A DNA stretch of 64,000 bases from Turnera subulata (taxonomy: Eukaryota; Streptophyta; Magnoliopsida; Malpighiales; Passifloraceae): NCBI GenBank assembly GCA_028386065.3, contig JAKUCV010007841.1:92306-156305 (forward strand), in the 5' to 3' direction. The translations under genes were made by a program, and so were the position numbers. The number at the start of each line of letters is the position of its first letter. The first letter of the stretch is position 1. This document shows positions 31,442 to 47,367 of this stretch, piece by piece. The notes beneath the pieces are model-generated. The model was not told where the DNA came from. It did no database searches and saw nothing but the letters and a program-made list of their open reading frames with translations.

Positions 31442-34400
31442 TTAAGGAGCATTATACATACCAAGCTCCAATCGAATTTTTGCAAATTGTTCTTCCTTCA
31501 AGGGTTTTGTAAAAATATCTACAAGCTGCCTCTCGGTTGTGACAAAATCAAGTATTATATCTTTCTTAAGCACATGATCCCTAATAAAATGATGCCTCAT
31601 TTTAATGTGTTTTGTTCTTGAATGTTGGATAGGGTTCTTTGTTAGGTTTATGGCACTAGAACTATCACATAGAATTGGTATAGTCTGAAACTTTAGGCCA
31701 TAGTCAAGTAGAGTTTGTTTCATCCAAAGAACTTGTGCGCAACATGATCCTTCAGCTACATACTCAGCTTCAGTTGTTGATGTAGCAACAGAATTTTGTT
31801 TCTTACTAGACTAAAAAACTAGTGATTGCCCTAAGAATTAACATGTGCCATTAGTACTTTTCCTATCAAGCATGCACCCAGCAAATTCAGCATCAGAATA
31901 TCCTATTAAATTGAAGGACTCAACCTTGAGATACCAAAAACCTAAAGAGGATGTTCCATTTAAGTACTTAAAAATTTGTTTAATATCCCTCAAATGAGAT
32001 TCTTTGGGACATGCCTGAAACCGAGCACTCACTGAACATAATATCATGTCTAGATACAGTAAGATAGAGGAGACTTCCAATCATAGCTCTATATTTCTTA
32101 ATTTCCATATCTTTTCCGGATTCATCTTTATCAAGCTTTGTTGTGGTGCTCATAGGAGTTGGGCTCACTTTGGCGTCTGTCATGCCAAACCGTTTGAGTA
32201 GCTCTTTAGAATACTTGGTTTGTCCAATGAAGATGCGATCATCATATTGTTTGATTTGGAATCCAAGAAAGAAATTTAGTTCCCCCATCATGCTCATCTC
32301 GAATTCGCTGTGCATTAGTTTTTTAAATTCTTGACATAAAGCATTATTAGTAGCCATAAGGGGGTAAATCATCAACATAAATTTATACAATAATTAAGTC
32401 ACTTTTTTTATGTTTCACAAATAGTGTGGAGTCAACTTTACCTCTATCAAAATTTTGTGAGAGAAGGAATAAACTTAACCTGTCATACCATGTCCTTAGA
32501 GCTTGTTTGAGTCCATACAAAGCCTTTTTAAGCTTATAGACATGATTTGGATGCTCATAGTCTTCAAAGCCGGGAGGTTGCTCAACATACACCTCTTCCA
32601 CAATGACACCATTCAGGAAGGCACTCTTCACATCCATTTGGTAGAGTTTAAAGGATTTGTAGGATGCAAAGCCAAATAGTATTGGAATAGACTCAAGGAG
32701 AGCCACGGGTGCAAATGTTTCATCATAGTCGATTCCTTCTTCTTGGTTGTATTCTTGTGCTACAAGTCTTGCTTTATTCCTTGTCACGTTTTCTGCCTCA
32801 TTCAATTTGTTCCTAAATACCCATTTAGTTCTAATTATTGGATAATTAGCAGGACTAAGAACTAATTCCCAAACCTTATTTTTCTCAAATTAATTTAGTT
32901 CCTCCAGCATAGCCATCACCCAATTTTCATCATTAATAGCATCATTGACGTTTTTGGGCTCAATTTGTGAGAGAAAGGCCGGATAGGAATTGAGATTATG
33001 CAAGGAAGCTCTTGTAGATACTCCCTTAGATGGATCTCCAATGATATCACTGGTTGAAAGCCCTTTTGGCACCTTCAACGCCGAATTATCTGAAGCAGCA
33101 GATGGTGCAGCTTGTGAACTTGTTTCATTTGGGATTGCATTATTGATTGACAATCTGTCCTCCTTTTCCAACTCAGCAGGATTTTCAGAATTATTAGTAA
33201 CGATATCTCATGGCTGTTGATTTTGACTAAACACATTCTCAACAGAATCATCACTATTAGTTGATTCAAGTTCATCAAATACCACATGTATCGATTCCTC
33301 AATAACGAGAGTTCTTTTATTGTAAACCCTATATGCTTTACTCCTAGTTAAGTATCCTAGAAACACACCATCATCAAATTTAGCATCAAATTTTCCTAAT
33401 GTATCCTTGGTATTTAATATGAAGCACTTTGACCCAAAGACTTTAAAATAACTTATGTTTGGTTTTCTGTCATGCCAAAGCTCATATGGTGTTTTCTCAA
33501 ATTGTGTTCTAATGGTTACCCTATTCAGAATATAGCAAGCAGTGTTTACGGCTTCAGCCCAAAAATAAGTTGGCAATTTTTGTTCATTTAGCATTGTTCT
33601 TGCCATCTCTTGCAAGGTTCGGTTTTTCCTCTCTACTACCCCATTTTGTTGAGGAGCTTGAGGAGCCGAGAATGTATATTCAATGCCATGTTCATCACAA
33701 AAATGATTAAAGATAAGGTTATCAAATTCATCATCATGGTCACTCCTAATCTTGGTTAATTTTTAACCTTTTTCATGTTTGAGCTTTCTTATCAAAGAGG
33801 CAAATTCATAAAGTGCATGGTCCTTTTGTGAGAGAAAGATAACTTATCTGAAACGAGAGTAGTCATCAACAATAACAAAAGTGTAGCACTTACCTCCAAG
33901 ACTTACCACTTTAATTGGTCCAAAGAGGTCAAGGTGTAGTAGCTCAAGTGGTTTAGTAGTGGATATGCACTTTTTAGGCTTGAAGGTGCTTTTGAATTGC
34001 TTTCCAATTTGGCATGCATGACATACCTTCTCTTTTTCAAACTTTAGCATAGGTAGCCCTTTCACAAGTTCCCTCTTTTGAAGATTTGCAATAAGCTCAT
34101 GATGTGCATGCCCCAATCTTCTATGCCAAAGTTCAGGTGTCTCTGTTCTAACATTAAGACACTTGGTTTTCGGATTAGTGACATTAACCATATTGATGGA
34201 GTACAAGTTTCCATGTCTTTTTCCAACAAACAAGATTTCATTTACATCATCATTAGTTACTAAGCATTTGTTAGATTCAAATATCACTTTGCATCCACGG
34301 TCACATAGCTGACTGATGCTAAGTAAGAACTTTAGATTTACTACTAACAACACATGTTCAATGGTTGGATCCTTACTAACATTGCCTATTCCCAGCACCT

Positions 34401-34830
34401 TCCCTTTCGATTTGTCGCCAAAGGTGACAGAACCTTTTCCTCTCGAGTTCAAGGATGAGAACTTGGACATATCACCCGTCATATGTCTTGAGCACCCACT
34501 GTCGAGTACCCACTCATCTCATTTAACCTGTTACAATGTCAAGCCTTAGGTACCCAGAGATGCTTGAGTCCTTGTGAATTAGTTTTAATGGGTACCCATA
34601 TGAACTTGATGGGACAATGCTTTTTCTTAAAAATACATTTTTTATTTTGTGTCCATTTCAATTGCAATAGTGACAAGTGATATTATAGCTAGAGGCTGGT
34701 CTAACAAAATTTGTTTCATAATTCCTTTTAGTCTTTCACATTTTCGAGGATGGATCTGAACTTGCTTGGTTTTTGAACACATGGTGTATGGCTCCTAGTC
34801 CAACCTTTGGTAATGTGTGCCTTTGTTGAC
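31442..34830 (-). pseudogene. Copia gag tail and pol (protease region, integrase, RT, RNase H)
   Basis: The minus strand reads, in order: gag remnants (34973-34728), protease-to-integrase linker (34482 on, LLVVNLKFLLSISQLCDRG), the pre-integrase zinc region (LWHRRLGHAHHELI, CHACQIGKQF), integrase core parts (LELLHLDLFGPI, VVDDYSR; YFWAEAVNTACYILNR from 33615), RT (WVMAMLEELN, then [55 protein letters not shown]) and RNase H (SSSAINLTKNPIQHSRTKHI). At least six frameshifts or stops separate the segments (for example near 33840, 33180, 32385, 31840). The RT YVDD-type site is disrupted near 32390, where the frame changes. Confidence 0.9.
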
Positions 34831-34835
34831 TTAGG

Positions 34836-36455
34836 ATCATATCCAAGGTGGGGACATAAAGATGGTAAGAAAAGGATTTGTTGGATGGCATGGGATAAAT
34901 TATGTATGTCCAAGAAGATGGGAGGGCTTTGTTTTCGGAAGCTCTCTAAGTTCAATAATGCCATGCTTGCCAAAAACGGGCACAGAGATTACAGACTGAA
35001 CCTAACTCTCTGCTTGGCCGAGTACTGAAAGCAAAATACTACAAGAGGTGTGATTTTTTCCATGCTCAACTGCGCGGTCGCCCTAGCTATACATGGCGCA
35101 GTATCATCCAAGCAAGGGATGCAGTTTCTAGTGGCTACAAATGGATCATTGGGGATGGCAAGACGGTGAGAGTATGGTCTGATCCGTGGGTGGAAGAAGA
35201 CTTGTTGGTCCCTTAGGTGTCTCAAGGAGCGGGCTTGGAGGCGGATGCAAGAGTATGTGAATTGATAGATGAGGATAGCCGGATGTGGAAAATTGAACTG
35301 ATTCGCACCGTAGTCGATGCAAGTAAGGCGGAGGCAATTGGTCGGCTTCCTTTGAGCTACAGGTTACCTGCGGACAAACTTTCATGGCGATTTACAAAGG
35401 ACGAATACTATACCGTCCACAGTGGCTATCATCTGCTCATGACCCATCATGGGATCGCGGCTAATCACTCATCGCCGACTCTATCGCACTGGTGGGAGTG
35501 GATATGGTCCCTCAACATCCCTCCTAAAGTACGTCATTTTTTATGGAGATTGAGCTATGATGCACTGGCAACTCGGAATATAATGGTAGAGCCCTTTTGT
35601 CCATTATGCCTAAGGGAGAATGAAACAAGCTTGCACTTGTTTAGGGACTGCGGCTGGTCAAGGCAAGCCTTGCAGTAGGTTAGACTATCCACCTAGGTAA
35701 TGGTACCAAAAAGAGGGAATGGTTGCAGGAACTTCGGGTTTCTTTGGGTTCCAATGGGTTTGACATGGCTGTAGTGTTGATGTGGTCACTTTGGAAAGGC
35801 CGTAATCAAGCGGTTTTTAGTACAGGGCCAGGGCTTCCTCAAGCTGCTGCTGTCTGAGCTTTCACTGTGCTGTAGGACTACCGGAAGGAGAATGTGAGAG
35901 ATACAGTACAGAAGCCTCCCCAAACTGCAAGTACTGATCAAGTGTGGAGTCCACCGCGAAGGGGCTTTGCCAAACTTAATACGGATGTTGCGTGCGCTCC
36001 AACAAATGGTTGCATTAGCTTTGTAATTCGAGATGAACGGGGCATGGTACTTGTGGGCGGATACAAGCATTTTCCTGGTCCTGTTGACCCTCTGGTCGGC
36101 GAGGCTCAAGCACGTGTTTTTGGCATCCAACAGGCACTACAACATGCCTTCAACTCGGTGGAGTGGGAAACGGACTGTGCTGTCCTCGTCCAGGCAGTCA
36201 GAACACAGCAGATTCCTCACAATCAGACAGGGATCCTCATCCAGGATATTATTTCATTATCTGCAACTTTCAGTAACTTTCTTTTTTATCATGTTAAGCG
36301 ATCTGCTAATAAGGTCGCACACTATCTTGCCCATGAAGGCTACCGAACCCAGCATTCTTCTGTATGGGAAAGGGAATATCCTTCATGTGTGGAACATTAT
36401 ATAACCCTTGCTTAATATATAACGCGACGGTTTCTCAAAAATAATAAAACGCAAG
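34836..36455 (+). pseudogene. LINE ORF2 3' fragment with RNase H domain
   Basis: A 5'-truncated LINE fragment begins abruptly within copia sequence with the post-RT region (ICWMAWDKLCMSKKMGGLCF). It continues with the zinc-binding segment (PPKVRHFLWRLSYDALATR, CPLCLRENETSLHLFRDC) and ends with an RNase H domain at 35894-36415 (FAKLNTDVA, GEAQARVFGIQQAL, ETDCAVLVQAV, VKRSANKVAHYLA). Frames change near 35030, 35216, 35680 and 35890. The 3' end is A-rich (CAAAAATAATAAAACG near 36437). The RNase H segment alone is an open frame of 173 codons. Confidence 0.88.
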
Positions 36456-36519
36456 CCATGCTTGGTCTGTTTATTAGGGAAATAGAATAAAGGGATACTA
36501 ATGGGATAATATATTTTTT

Positions 36520-37600
36520 CCTGATAAAACCTCTTCTGAAATCCTGTAACTTTGAGTCGTTCCCCAATTGAGTCCTATAACTCTAAAAATTCTTAATTAA
36601 ATCCTATTTCATTAATTAGTGATACTAAATAAGTCTTTTTTGCTAATTCTGAATGTTAAATTTAAAATTTTTGGTCCTTTAATTTCTTTTAAATATTTAT
36701 TATGGTCCCTCATATCATAATTCAAATTAATTAGGTCCTTAAATCTTAACAAATATAAATCATAAATTTTAAATCCTGAAATTCTAAACCCTAAACACGG
36801 ATTCTTAATCTAAAAATGTAAAATCTTAAACTATAAAGCCTAAAATTCTAAATATTAAATCTTAAATTATAAAAGTTTAAAATTTTAAATATTAAAATAT
36901 GAACCTTAAAACCTCATATATCGCACTGAAAGTACTTAGTACTAAACCTAAAAACTTAATCCTTCACATTAAACTATAACCTTAAATACTAAACTCTAAA
37001 ATACTAAACCTTAAGCTTAAACTTTAAATCTTAAAATTCTAAACAATAAAATCCTAAACCTTAAGACTATAAACCTTAAAACTCTAAACCTTAATTCTTA
37101 AACTCTAAAACCTTAATCCTAAACTCTAAAACATTAAATTCTAAACCTTAAAATCCTAAACCCTAAGTCCTAAAATCCTAAAACCGTAAATCCTAATCTC
37201 TAAAACCTTAAACCTAAACCCTAAAATTCTAAAATTTTTAACTCTAAACTCTAAACCCTAAACTCTAAACATTAAATCTTAAACCTCAAATCCTAATATG
37301 TCATTCATGTAATTTTAGGGTATAAATTTTTAGGATTTTAAAGTTTAGGATTTATAATTTTAGGATTCATAAAATTTTTAAGATTTAAGGACTTAATTAA
37401 TTTGAATTATGATAAATAGGACTACAACAAACATTTAAGATTATTTGAGGGACCAAAAATTTTCAATTTAACATCTAAAATTGACAAAAAGACTTATTTA
37501 ACATAACTAATGAAAGAAATAAGACTTGATTGAGGATTTTTAGAGTTATAGGATTTATTTGAAGAATGACCTAAGTTATAGGACTATGAAGGTTTTCCCT
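36520..37600. repeat. Long inverted repeat with degenerate telomere-like core
   Basis: Left arm (about 36528-36770) and right arm (about 37360-37600) are imperfect reverse complements; for example CCTATAACTCTAAAAATTCTTAA on the left answers to TCAATCC-type sequence and TTAGAGTTATAGG on the right. Between them lie some 580 bp of diverged CTAAACCCTAAA / CCTTAAAC repeats. This is the form of a foldback-type or long-TIR non-autonomous DNA transposon. No coding sequence. Exact ends and target duplication were not resolved. Confidence 0.75.
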
Positions 37601-38701
37601 TTTTTTCCTGTGTTTAACTTCAATATGGGACTAAGCAACCCAGCCTTTTCACGCATGATAATAACCATGGAAAATATGGAGAAAACTATCACCAAAAGAT
37701 GGGATAAGTAATGTGATGAGAAAACAAGATCACCTTGCCATCTAAGGTTTAAATCCAGCTGGAATGAATAAAACTATAAAGGGTGGTACACGCCAATCCT
37801 CTTTTGCTAAACTTGCTCTTGGCTTGCAATTTTCTTAGGCGACTTTTCTTTTCCCTTTTTATTTGTGCGATTACAGTTCTTTGGGGGCCACCGTACTTAC
37901 GAATAGCCAACTTACAAAGAAAATGTGGTGCTGTGCCACTGGTAGTACAATGGTGTGTTGTGTGGCCAAGAATGGAATACAATTCTTTGCAGGAGAGGAG
38001 CCCTGGCTCGGAGAATGCACAAAACAGAGTTGTCTTTTGCTTTGGACAGCCATGCTTGATGCTATAACGCAAAAGGGAAAATGGTCAACGACCAACTTGG
38101 ATTGGTGAATACCTCTAGTCCTCAACACATATTGTACAATATGCCTATTTCACTAGGTCCAGTGGAAACCATTGATAGGCTGAAGGATTCTCTGCAGACC
38201 TAAAACCTAAAACACATGTTGCATCAGTGGATAGCATGCCGAAGGCCATCCATCACTATCCAATCAAAACCAATTCCATTGAGCTTCAGGTCGAAACACA
38301 TCAGGAGAAATCCAGGTTCCAGAAACAATATAAAGATCAAAGATTGGGCCAAGTCCCAGTTTCCCATAGTAACTGGAATCCATTCTCAGTTCAATTATCA
38401 CAACATTTTGAGATCACAGGTATCAGACATGTCATGGAATCCGTTCTCAGTTCAATTATCAAAACATTTTGAGATCACAGGTATCAGACATGTCCTGAAC
38501 ACCCAATATTAAACTTGTGGCACCTCCATCTTGTAAACTTTTTTTTCCCAATCCGACAAAAAAAAAAAACTCTTCCTAAATTTTTGTTACTAATACAAAG
38601 CAACGGAAGACTCAATTAAGCAAAAGCTCATTAGATGGAGAAGACGAGTCCCAAGATTAAGCGTGGCAAAACTGAGGACTATTACAAATAGTTGTTTGAG
38701 A
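37601..38701. other. Intergenic sequence downstream of the cyclophilin gene
   Basis: This holds the expected 3' UTR of the minus-strand cyclophilin gene just below 38702. Small overlapping frames at 37749-38130 exist on both strands without any domain. A 61 bp tandem duplication lies at 38374-38495. Confidence 0.5.
38374..38495. repeat. Tandem duplication, 61 bp unit
   Basis: TGGAATCC(A/G)TTCTCAGTTC through GGTATCAGACATGTC occurs twice in a row, starting at 38374 and 38435, with two or three differences. Confidence 0.92.
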
Positions 38702-41835
<3,134 letters not shown>

Positions 41836-42717
41836 TTTTTATGGAAATGCGTGGTTAGGATTACTACTAATACGATGGAAGAGGGAGAGAGTGGGCGATG
41901 GGGTTGTTTTGTTGTGGTGGGTTTTGGAGTGGAGAAGAAATTTGGGGGGGGGGGTGTGGGGGAGGTTTCGAGGGAGAGGCAGAGGAGAGGATAGTGTTGA
42001 AATTACAGGAAGCAGATTTTGTTTGGTGTAAATGACAAATGTGTACCGCAAAAGAATCAAGGAATGGATTATTCCTTCCAAAATTAGGGGAAGCCTCGTC
42101 TCCTGTGGCTTGTGCCAACCTAATCTTGGCTGATTAGGGTAGGGAAATTAATTAAATGCACCAGTTAATTAACGCCTACCAGTATAAAAAAGAAATGAAA
42201 AAAAAATAGAAGGGAATCAACGAAAGGTCAGTGGACAAAATGTTTTTATTAAAGGATTAGGAGGACTGCTTAAGGGATTAATGGATCAAATTTATGTTAA
42301 CTCTTGCTAGGCAGAATCATTGCGTTTGTACAGTAAATAAGGCGTGATCTTAATCCCAGAATTTTTGGTCGAGTTCTTAATCTCAGTCCGAGAAGATATT
42401 AATACTGTTGTGAACAAAGAACATCTTCACTAATATCACTATAAACTCATAAAACTAACTAATCCAATCTTGGGCATTATGAGATTCATAATTGAGAACC
42501 TCACTTGAAACGTTGTATTTTTCATACACAACATACGGATCGAACTTCCTCACCGCCCAAATTTTTGTTCAAAACAATCAAATCTATAATTTACTAATCA
42601 TCTTGAAACATATTTCATTTTGCATAGTTTTTCTTTCTCTCATATTAATTTCAATTCGAATGTTCTAAGTTTTTTTTTTTTTTCTAAAAAAGAAGATGTT
42701 AGTGGTATCGTCTTTAT
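41836..42717 (-). promoter_or_regulatory. Upstream region of the cyclophilin gene
   Basis: The first 200 bp upstream of the ATG are pyrimidine-rich on the minus strand (runs of CCACC, TCTCTCCC, and a C9 run at about 41944-41953), a leader style common in plant photosynthesis-related genes. I could not pick out a convincing TATA box. The segment ends at the LINE insertion site. Confidence 0.5.
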
Positions 42718-42731
42718 AACTTCAGCCCATG
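42718..42731. repeat. Target-site duplication of the LINE (left copy)
   Basis: AACTTCAGCCCATG here matches CTTCAGCCCATG at 53008-53019, right after the LINE poly(A) tail. The two leading A residues merge with the tail. Confidence 0.92.
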
Positions 42732-42769
42732 TCTGGGTTTAGGGAATGCCCCTACAATTCGAACTCTTA

Positions 42770-43175
42770 CAGTTTGTTTGGAAATATAGAGGGAAAGAGA
42801 AGGGAGGGGAATGGATGGGAATGGTGGGGAGGGGAAAATTTTAACTTTAACTTGTTTGGATATATTCATTACAAGGAAGGGAGGGGAATGGTAGGTAATA
42901 TTTTCAAATTACATAGATATCCTTATTTATAAATTTTTTAAAAAAATATAAGAGGCTAATCTTGGAATTTCAAGTCATCATTTAGTTCTAAAATTTCCCT
43001 CCCCTCCATTCCCCACCAAATCGGCGGGGAGACATTTTAAGGGGAATGGAGGTTAAAAAATTCCCCTCCCCTTCCATTAACTTTCTTTCTCAAACAAGGT
43101 TAAATTAAAAATTTCCCTCCATTCTCCTCCCTTCCCCTCCCTTCCCCTTCATTCCCCATCTATCCAAACAAACTG
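42770..43175. mobile_element. Tourist-like (PIF/Harbinger-type) MITE
   Basis: A 406 bp element with inverted ends CAGTTTGTTTGGA...TCCAAACAAACTG and a TTA duplication on both sides (42767-42769 and 43176-43178). The 3 bp TTA/TAA target is typical of PIF/Harbinger. Much of the interior is GGGGAGGGGAATGG-type purine-rich sequence on the left and its complement on the right, so the whole can fold. It sits within the LINE endonuclease coding sequence. Confidence 0.9.
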
Positions 43176-44774
43176 TTAGTGCCCTTGTGCACAAACACAT
43201 TCGCCAGGTGCTCTTTTTAATGGAAACTAAGAAGAAACAGCATAAGATGGAGGCGGTTAGGCTTAAATTGGGCTATCCTAATAGTATCTGTGTTGATTGT
43301 AATGGACAAGGCAACGAGCGTAGCGGTGGATTGGCACTTTTTTGGTCTGAGGAGGTAACTCTTACTCCATAATCCTTCTCTGTACACTACATTGATGTAT
43401 TAGCTGAGAATTGGGGTATAAATTCCATATGGCGCATCACTGGAATCTACGGGTGGCCAGAACAACAAAATAAACATCAGACATGGACTCTCCTTCGCCA
43501 ACTTGCAATCCAGAGTACAGCACCATGGCCATTGTGTGGTGATTTCAACGAGATACTATACTTATATGAAAAAAGTGGAGGTAATCCGAGACCTATGCAG
43601 GTTTTTCAAGATACTTTGAATGATTGTAATCTGAATGACTCCTGCTTTTTTGGGCCATCATTTACCTGGTGCCGGAGAATTGTGAGAGGTGACATAGTCT
43701 ATGAAAGATTAGATCGCTTTTTGATGTCATCTACATGGTCGGCTTTGTTCCCAGGCATCTCACAAGCGTAAGGTCTGATCATGCACCAATTTATATGAGG
43801 TTGTTTGGGTCGGAGGAAGGAGATCAGAAAACGGGTAAACTTTTCCGTTTTGAGGCAGGGCTGGTCATGCTGACTGCGAAAATACAATTGCGGAGGCCTG
43901 GAACAGTGCAGTCACACTGGGTAATGACATATCAACCAAACTAGAAGGTTGCAACCATCATCTCCAACAATGGAATGATAACCAATTTGGGAATATTAGG
44001 AAACAGCTTCAAATTTTGCGACGGGACCTACAAAAACTCACAAAGCAGCAAGGTACCATAGCCAATTATCATAGGCAAAAGGAAATTGAGGAGGCCATTT
44101 TAGAGTTAGAGGGGAAGGAGGAGATCCTATGGAAACAGGATCACGGGTGTCATGGATGAAGAACTGAGACAAAAACACAGGGTTTTTTCATGAAAAAGCA
44201 TCAAATCGGAGAAAATGCAATCAGATCACCAAATTAAAAACAGCTACGGGAGAATGGACACGGAATCGCAGATAGATTGAGAGCACCCTGGTTAACCATT
44301 TTCGTGATCTTTTCAACTCAGTTCCATCAACAAACCTTGATCCGGTCCTGAACTGTGTCCCAACTTGTGTCTCTCAAGACATGAACACCATGCTCACCAG
44401 ACCTTACTCTGAAGCGGAGGTCTACGCAGCTCTTCACCAAATGCACCCCACCAAAGCCCCTGGCCCCGATGGTATGCCCGCTTTATTTTTTCATAAATGT
44501 TGGCATATTGTTAAACATGATATGTTATTAACTGTCCTTAATATCCTAAATCATGGCATGAACCCGAGCTCCATAAACCATACTTTTCTAGCCCTTATAC
44601 CTAAAATGTATAAAAGAACCTGAACACCCTGACCACTTCCTCCCTATAAGCCTATGTAATGTAATTTTCAAACTTGTTACCAAGACCCTAGCGAATAGGC
44701 TGAAAATTATTTTACCCAAAATTATATCACCCACCCAAAGTGCCTTTGTCTCGGGCGTCTTATCACGGACAATG

Positions 44775-45024
44775 TGTAACAGCCCAGGTAAAAATTTCAT
44801 TTTTACCGGGACTGTTTAAGTTAATGTACAGTAATTTACCATTGATTTTTAATCTTGGGTAATTAAATTATGGTAAATTGAGTATTGGATTCCGAAATCG
44901 AGCATGGCCCCACGTGTTAGTTGATATTGTATGATATTTGCACGTTGTACTGTCTGTTCTATCATTATGAATAGTTTCGGCACGTGTTTACTGTGTTACG
45001 GTAAATACGGGTCGGGGCGCTTCA
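44775..45024 (+). mobile_element. Miniature solo LTR (250 bp) of the gypsy LTR family
   Basis: It starts TGTAACAGCCCAGGTAAAAA, ends ACGGGTCGGGGCGCTTCA and is flanked by CAATG (44770-44774 and 45025-45029). About 150 bp at the left and 60 bp at the right match the ends of the 2.4-3.1 kb LTRs at 2224 and 11847, while the GC-rich block, AT-rich middle and palindrome array are absent. Excising it with one CAATG restores the LINE peptide ITDNGLVAFEIFHYMKK. Confidence 0.92.
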
Positions 45025-45856
45025 CAATGGCCTTGTTGCTTTTGAGATATTCCACTATATGAAAAAGAGAGAGAAGGGTAGAAAAGGCCATATGGCTATC
45101 AAATTAGACATGAGTAAAGCTTATGACCGGGTTGAGTGGCATTTTTTGGAAAGAGTTATGACAAAGCCGGCTGGATTAATATTGTCATGAGATGCATTAC
45201 AACTATTACATATTGCATTCTTCTTAATGGCAATCCATCTGAAGTTTTTGTGCTTACTAGGGGCCTCTGTCAAGGGGACCCTTTATCCCCTTATCTTTTC
45301 TTATTGTGCGCAGAATCCCTCTCATGCATGATTCAACAGGCGGAAAATGAGGGCAGACTTCATGGCATCAGAATCTATCGAAAATGCCCCGTCTGTCTCC
45401 CACTTGTTCTTTGCCGATGACAGCCTACTTTTCACTAGATCCTTGAGCACTGAAGCTGACAAAGTTCTAGACAAACTTCGTGACTATGAAGCAGCCTCGG
45501 GACAAAGAATAAACCTTGATAAGTTAGCCATCACTTTTAGCCGAAATTTTTCAGAGCAAACACAAGCAGACATCCAATAACGACTTGCTATGATTTCGGT
45601 GGAGCAGCATGACAAATATCTGGGGTTACCAACTATCCTTGGGAGATCGAAAAAAAACAGACCTTTGCTTCTCTTAAAGATCAAGTGTGGAGAAAATTGT
45701 CAAGTTGGAAGGAGAAATCGCTATCTTTTGTTGGAAAGGAAGTTCTAATTAAAGCCGCTGCCCAATCTATTCCAACCTACGTCATGAGTTGCTTTATGCT
45801 CCCCAAAGAACTTTGTAACGAGAGTGAGTTTATTATCAGTAATTTCTGGTGGGGTC

Positions 45857-47353
45857 TGTAAGTAACCGGGCATGCAAATTTGACAATCAAAATGCAGCGG
45901 AAAGACTTGGTACTCATGGAGGATCCAAGTGAAACAGAGTAAACCGAATAAACAAAAATCGTACCTGATTTGGTTGAGATCTTTCACTCAACTGTAGTGA
46001 CGAATCAGCAAGAACCAGACAAGAAATCCGATTCCTCCATGGTATCCACATGAACCGTCGATAACTAGTCGGAAATCGTCTCACGATTACCAACCCGAGT
46101 ACTCACGAACAACAGTGCTAGCTGCAGATTTCCGGGAGCTAGAACTTGTGTTTGTGGTGTTTTCTTTCTTTCTCAAAGAAAGGAGTGTGTGTGTGTGTTC
46201 TTGCAAAGTCTGAAGAACTCTCTCAAGTCTAAAGAACTCAGAATTACAAGAGCAAGATAATCTGATTATCCACCTCCACTAATGCATAAAGTAATAGAGA
46301 CAATGGCCAACATAATGGTCCATTATCCATCATGATTAAGATTCCACCATTATCAAGTCTAATCATGTCTCCACTTTGCATTAATGGAATTACACATCAC
46401 AAGACATCTAATCTGGTTCAATAATTCAGACAAGTAGTGAACCAAATCAACCCAAACCGACCTTGGTCCAACCACAGTCCAACCATGGTCCAACCACCTG
46501 GTCGAACCATAGTTCAACAGTTCTAAGTGTGTGACCCTGTAGGCACTTGTAACGTTTGGCAATAATCGTAAAATCTCATTTTACAATTATAAACAATGAG
46601 CAGCGTCTAGCAACACATTGTTGCTACCCAAACAACAAGATCAGTACTGATTCATTATGCCTCGGAACATGTCATCGTCCTTCCGTCCTATTATCAAGAT
46701 CAAACACGAGACATGGAAGATCATTAATCTAAGTTTCTTGATCCCCGAGTTAACTATGTAAAACGGATATTAATGATATCACCATATCATATAATCCGAG
46801 TATGGCCATGCATTTACAGTTCAACTCTATCAAGAGGCCTATCTGATAATATATACCCGTTATAAGGGTTGGACAAATCCCATCTTGATCATACAAAACC
46901 CACTACACATTATATCATATACCCAATGACTACACTTAGGTCTACTCAGTTACGAATAGCCAAGAGTAATATCAAAGTATATGACTCACATGTTGGGAAC
47001 CTTGATGATCTCAGGTCTAAGGACAATACATATAAGAACCACTAATGACAATCATATAACGTTTCATGTAGTGTTCTTATGTTGGGTCAGTCCAGTTCAT
47101 AAGTTCTCTAACTTGTACCCGTATGTAGAATTCATATCTCATATAATTCTCAACATACGCTAGTCTTAATTTATTATTACAACCCATCCATAATAATAAT
47201 CAACTAGGGATGTTTAAGAATATACAATATTCTAGGGTTATAAATATGTGCAAGCGTTTATCACATAAATATATTTATTGGAATAACCTTAATGTATTTA
47301 TATGACTATGTACAATCATCCATTGATTGGCTTTTGGGTATATTACACTAACA
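45857..47353 (-). repeat. 3' LTR of the copia element (about 1.5 kb)
   Basis: On the plus strand it begins TGTAAGTAACCGGG after GGGTC and ends TTACACTAACA before the polypurine complement. The part from about 46517 onward is nearly identical to 50493-51343. A short GT microsatellite lies at 46187-46198. Confidence 0.9.
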
Positions 47354-47367
47354 ATCTCCCACTTGCA

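Larger units (their letters stand above)
27481..34835 (-). mobile_element. Sirevirus-like Ty1/copia element, 5' truncated
   Basis: Read on the minus strand: gag tail and pol (34830-31442), an env-like ORF (30967-29042), purine-rich tracts, then a 3' LTR (28562-27481). A large extra ORF between pol and the 3' LTR and several polypurine tracts are typical of the Sirevirus/SIRE branch of copia elements. The 5' LTR and most of gag are missing where a LINE fragment abuts at about 34836. Many stops and frameshifts show it is old and inactive. Confidence 0.85.

Noticed and set aside
36780..37300. Interstitial telomere or chromosome-fusion scar
   Set aside because: The CTAAACCCTAAA-like repeats are highly degenerate and lie inside long inverted arms, so a transposon-like origin is more likely.
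37749..38128. Several 80-107 codon ORFs on both strands
   Set aside because: They overlap each other on both strands in a gene-flanking stretch and show no domain or codon pattern.
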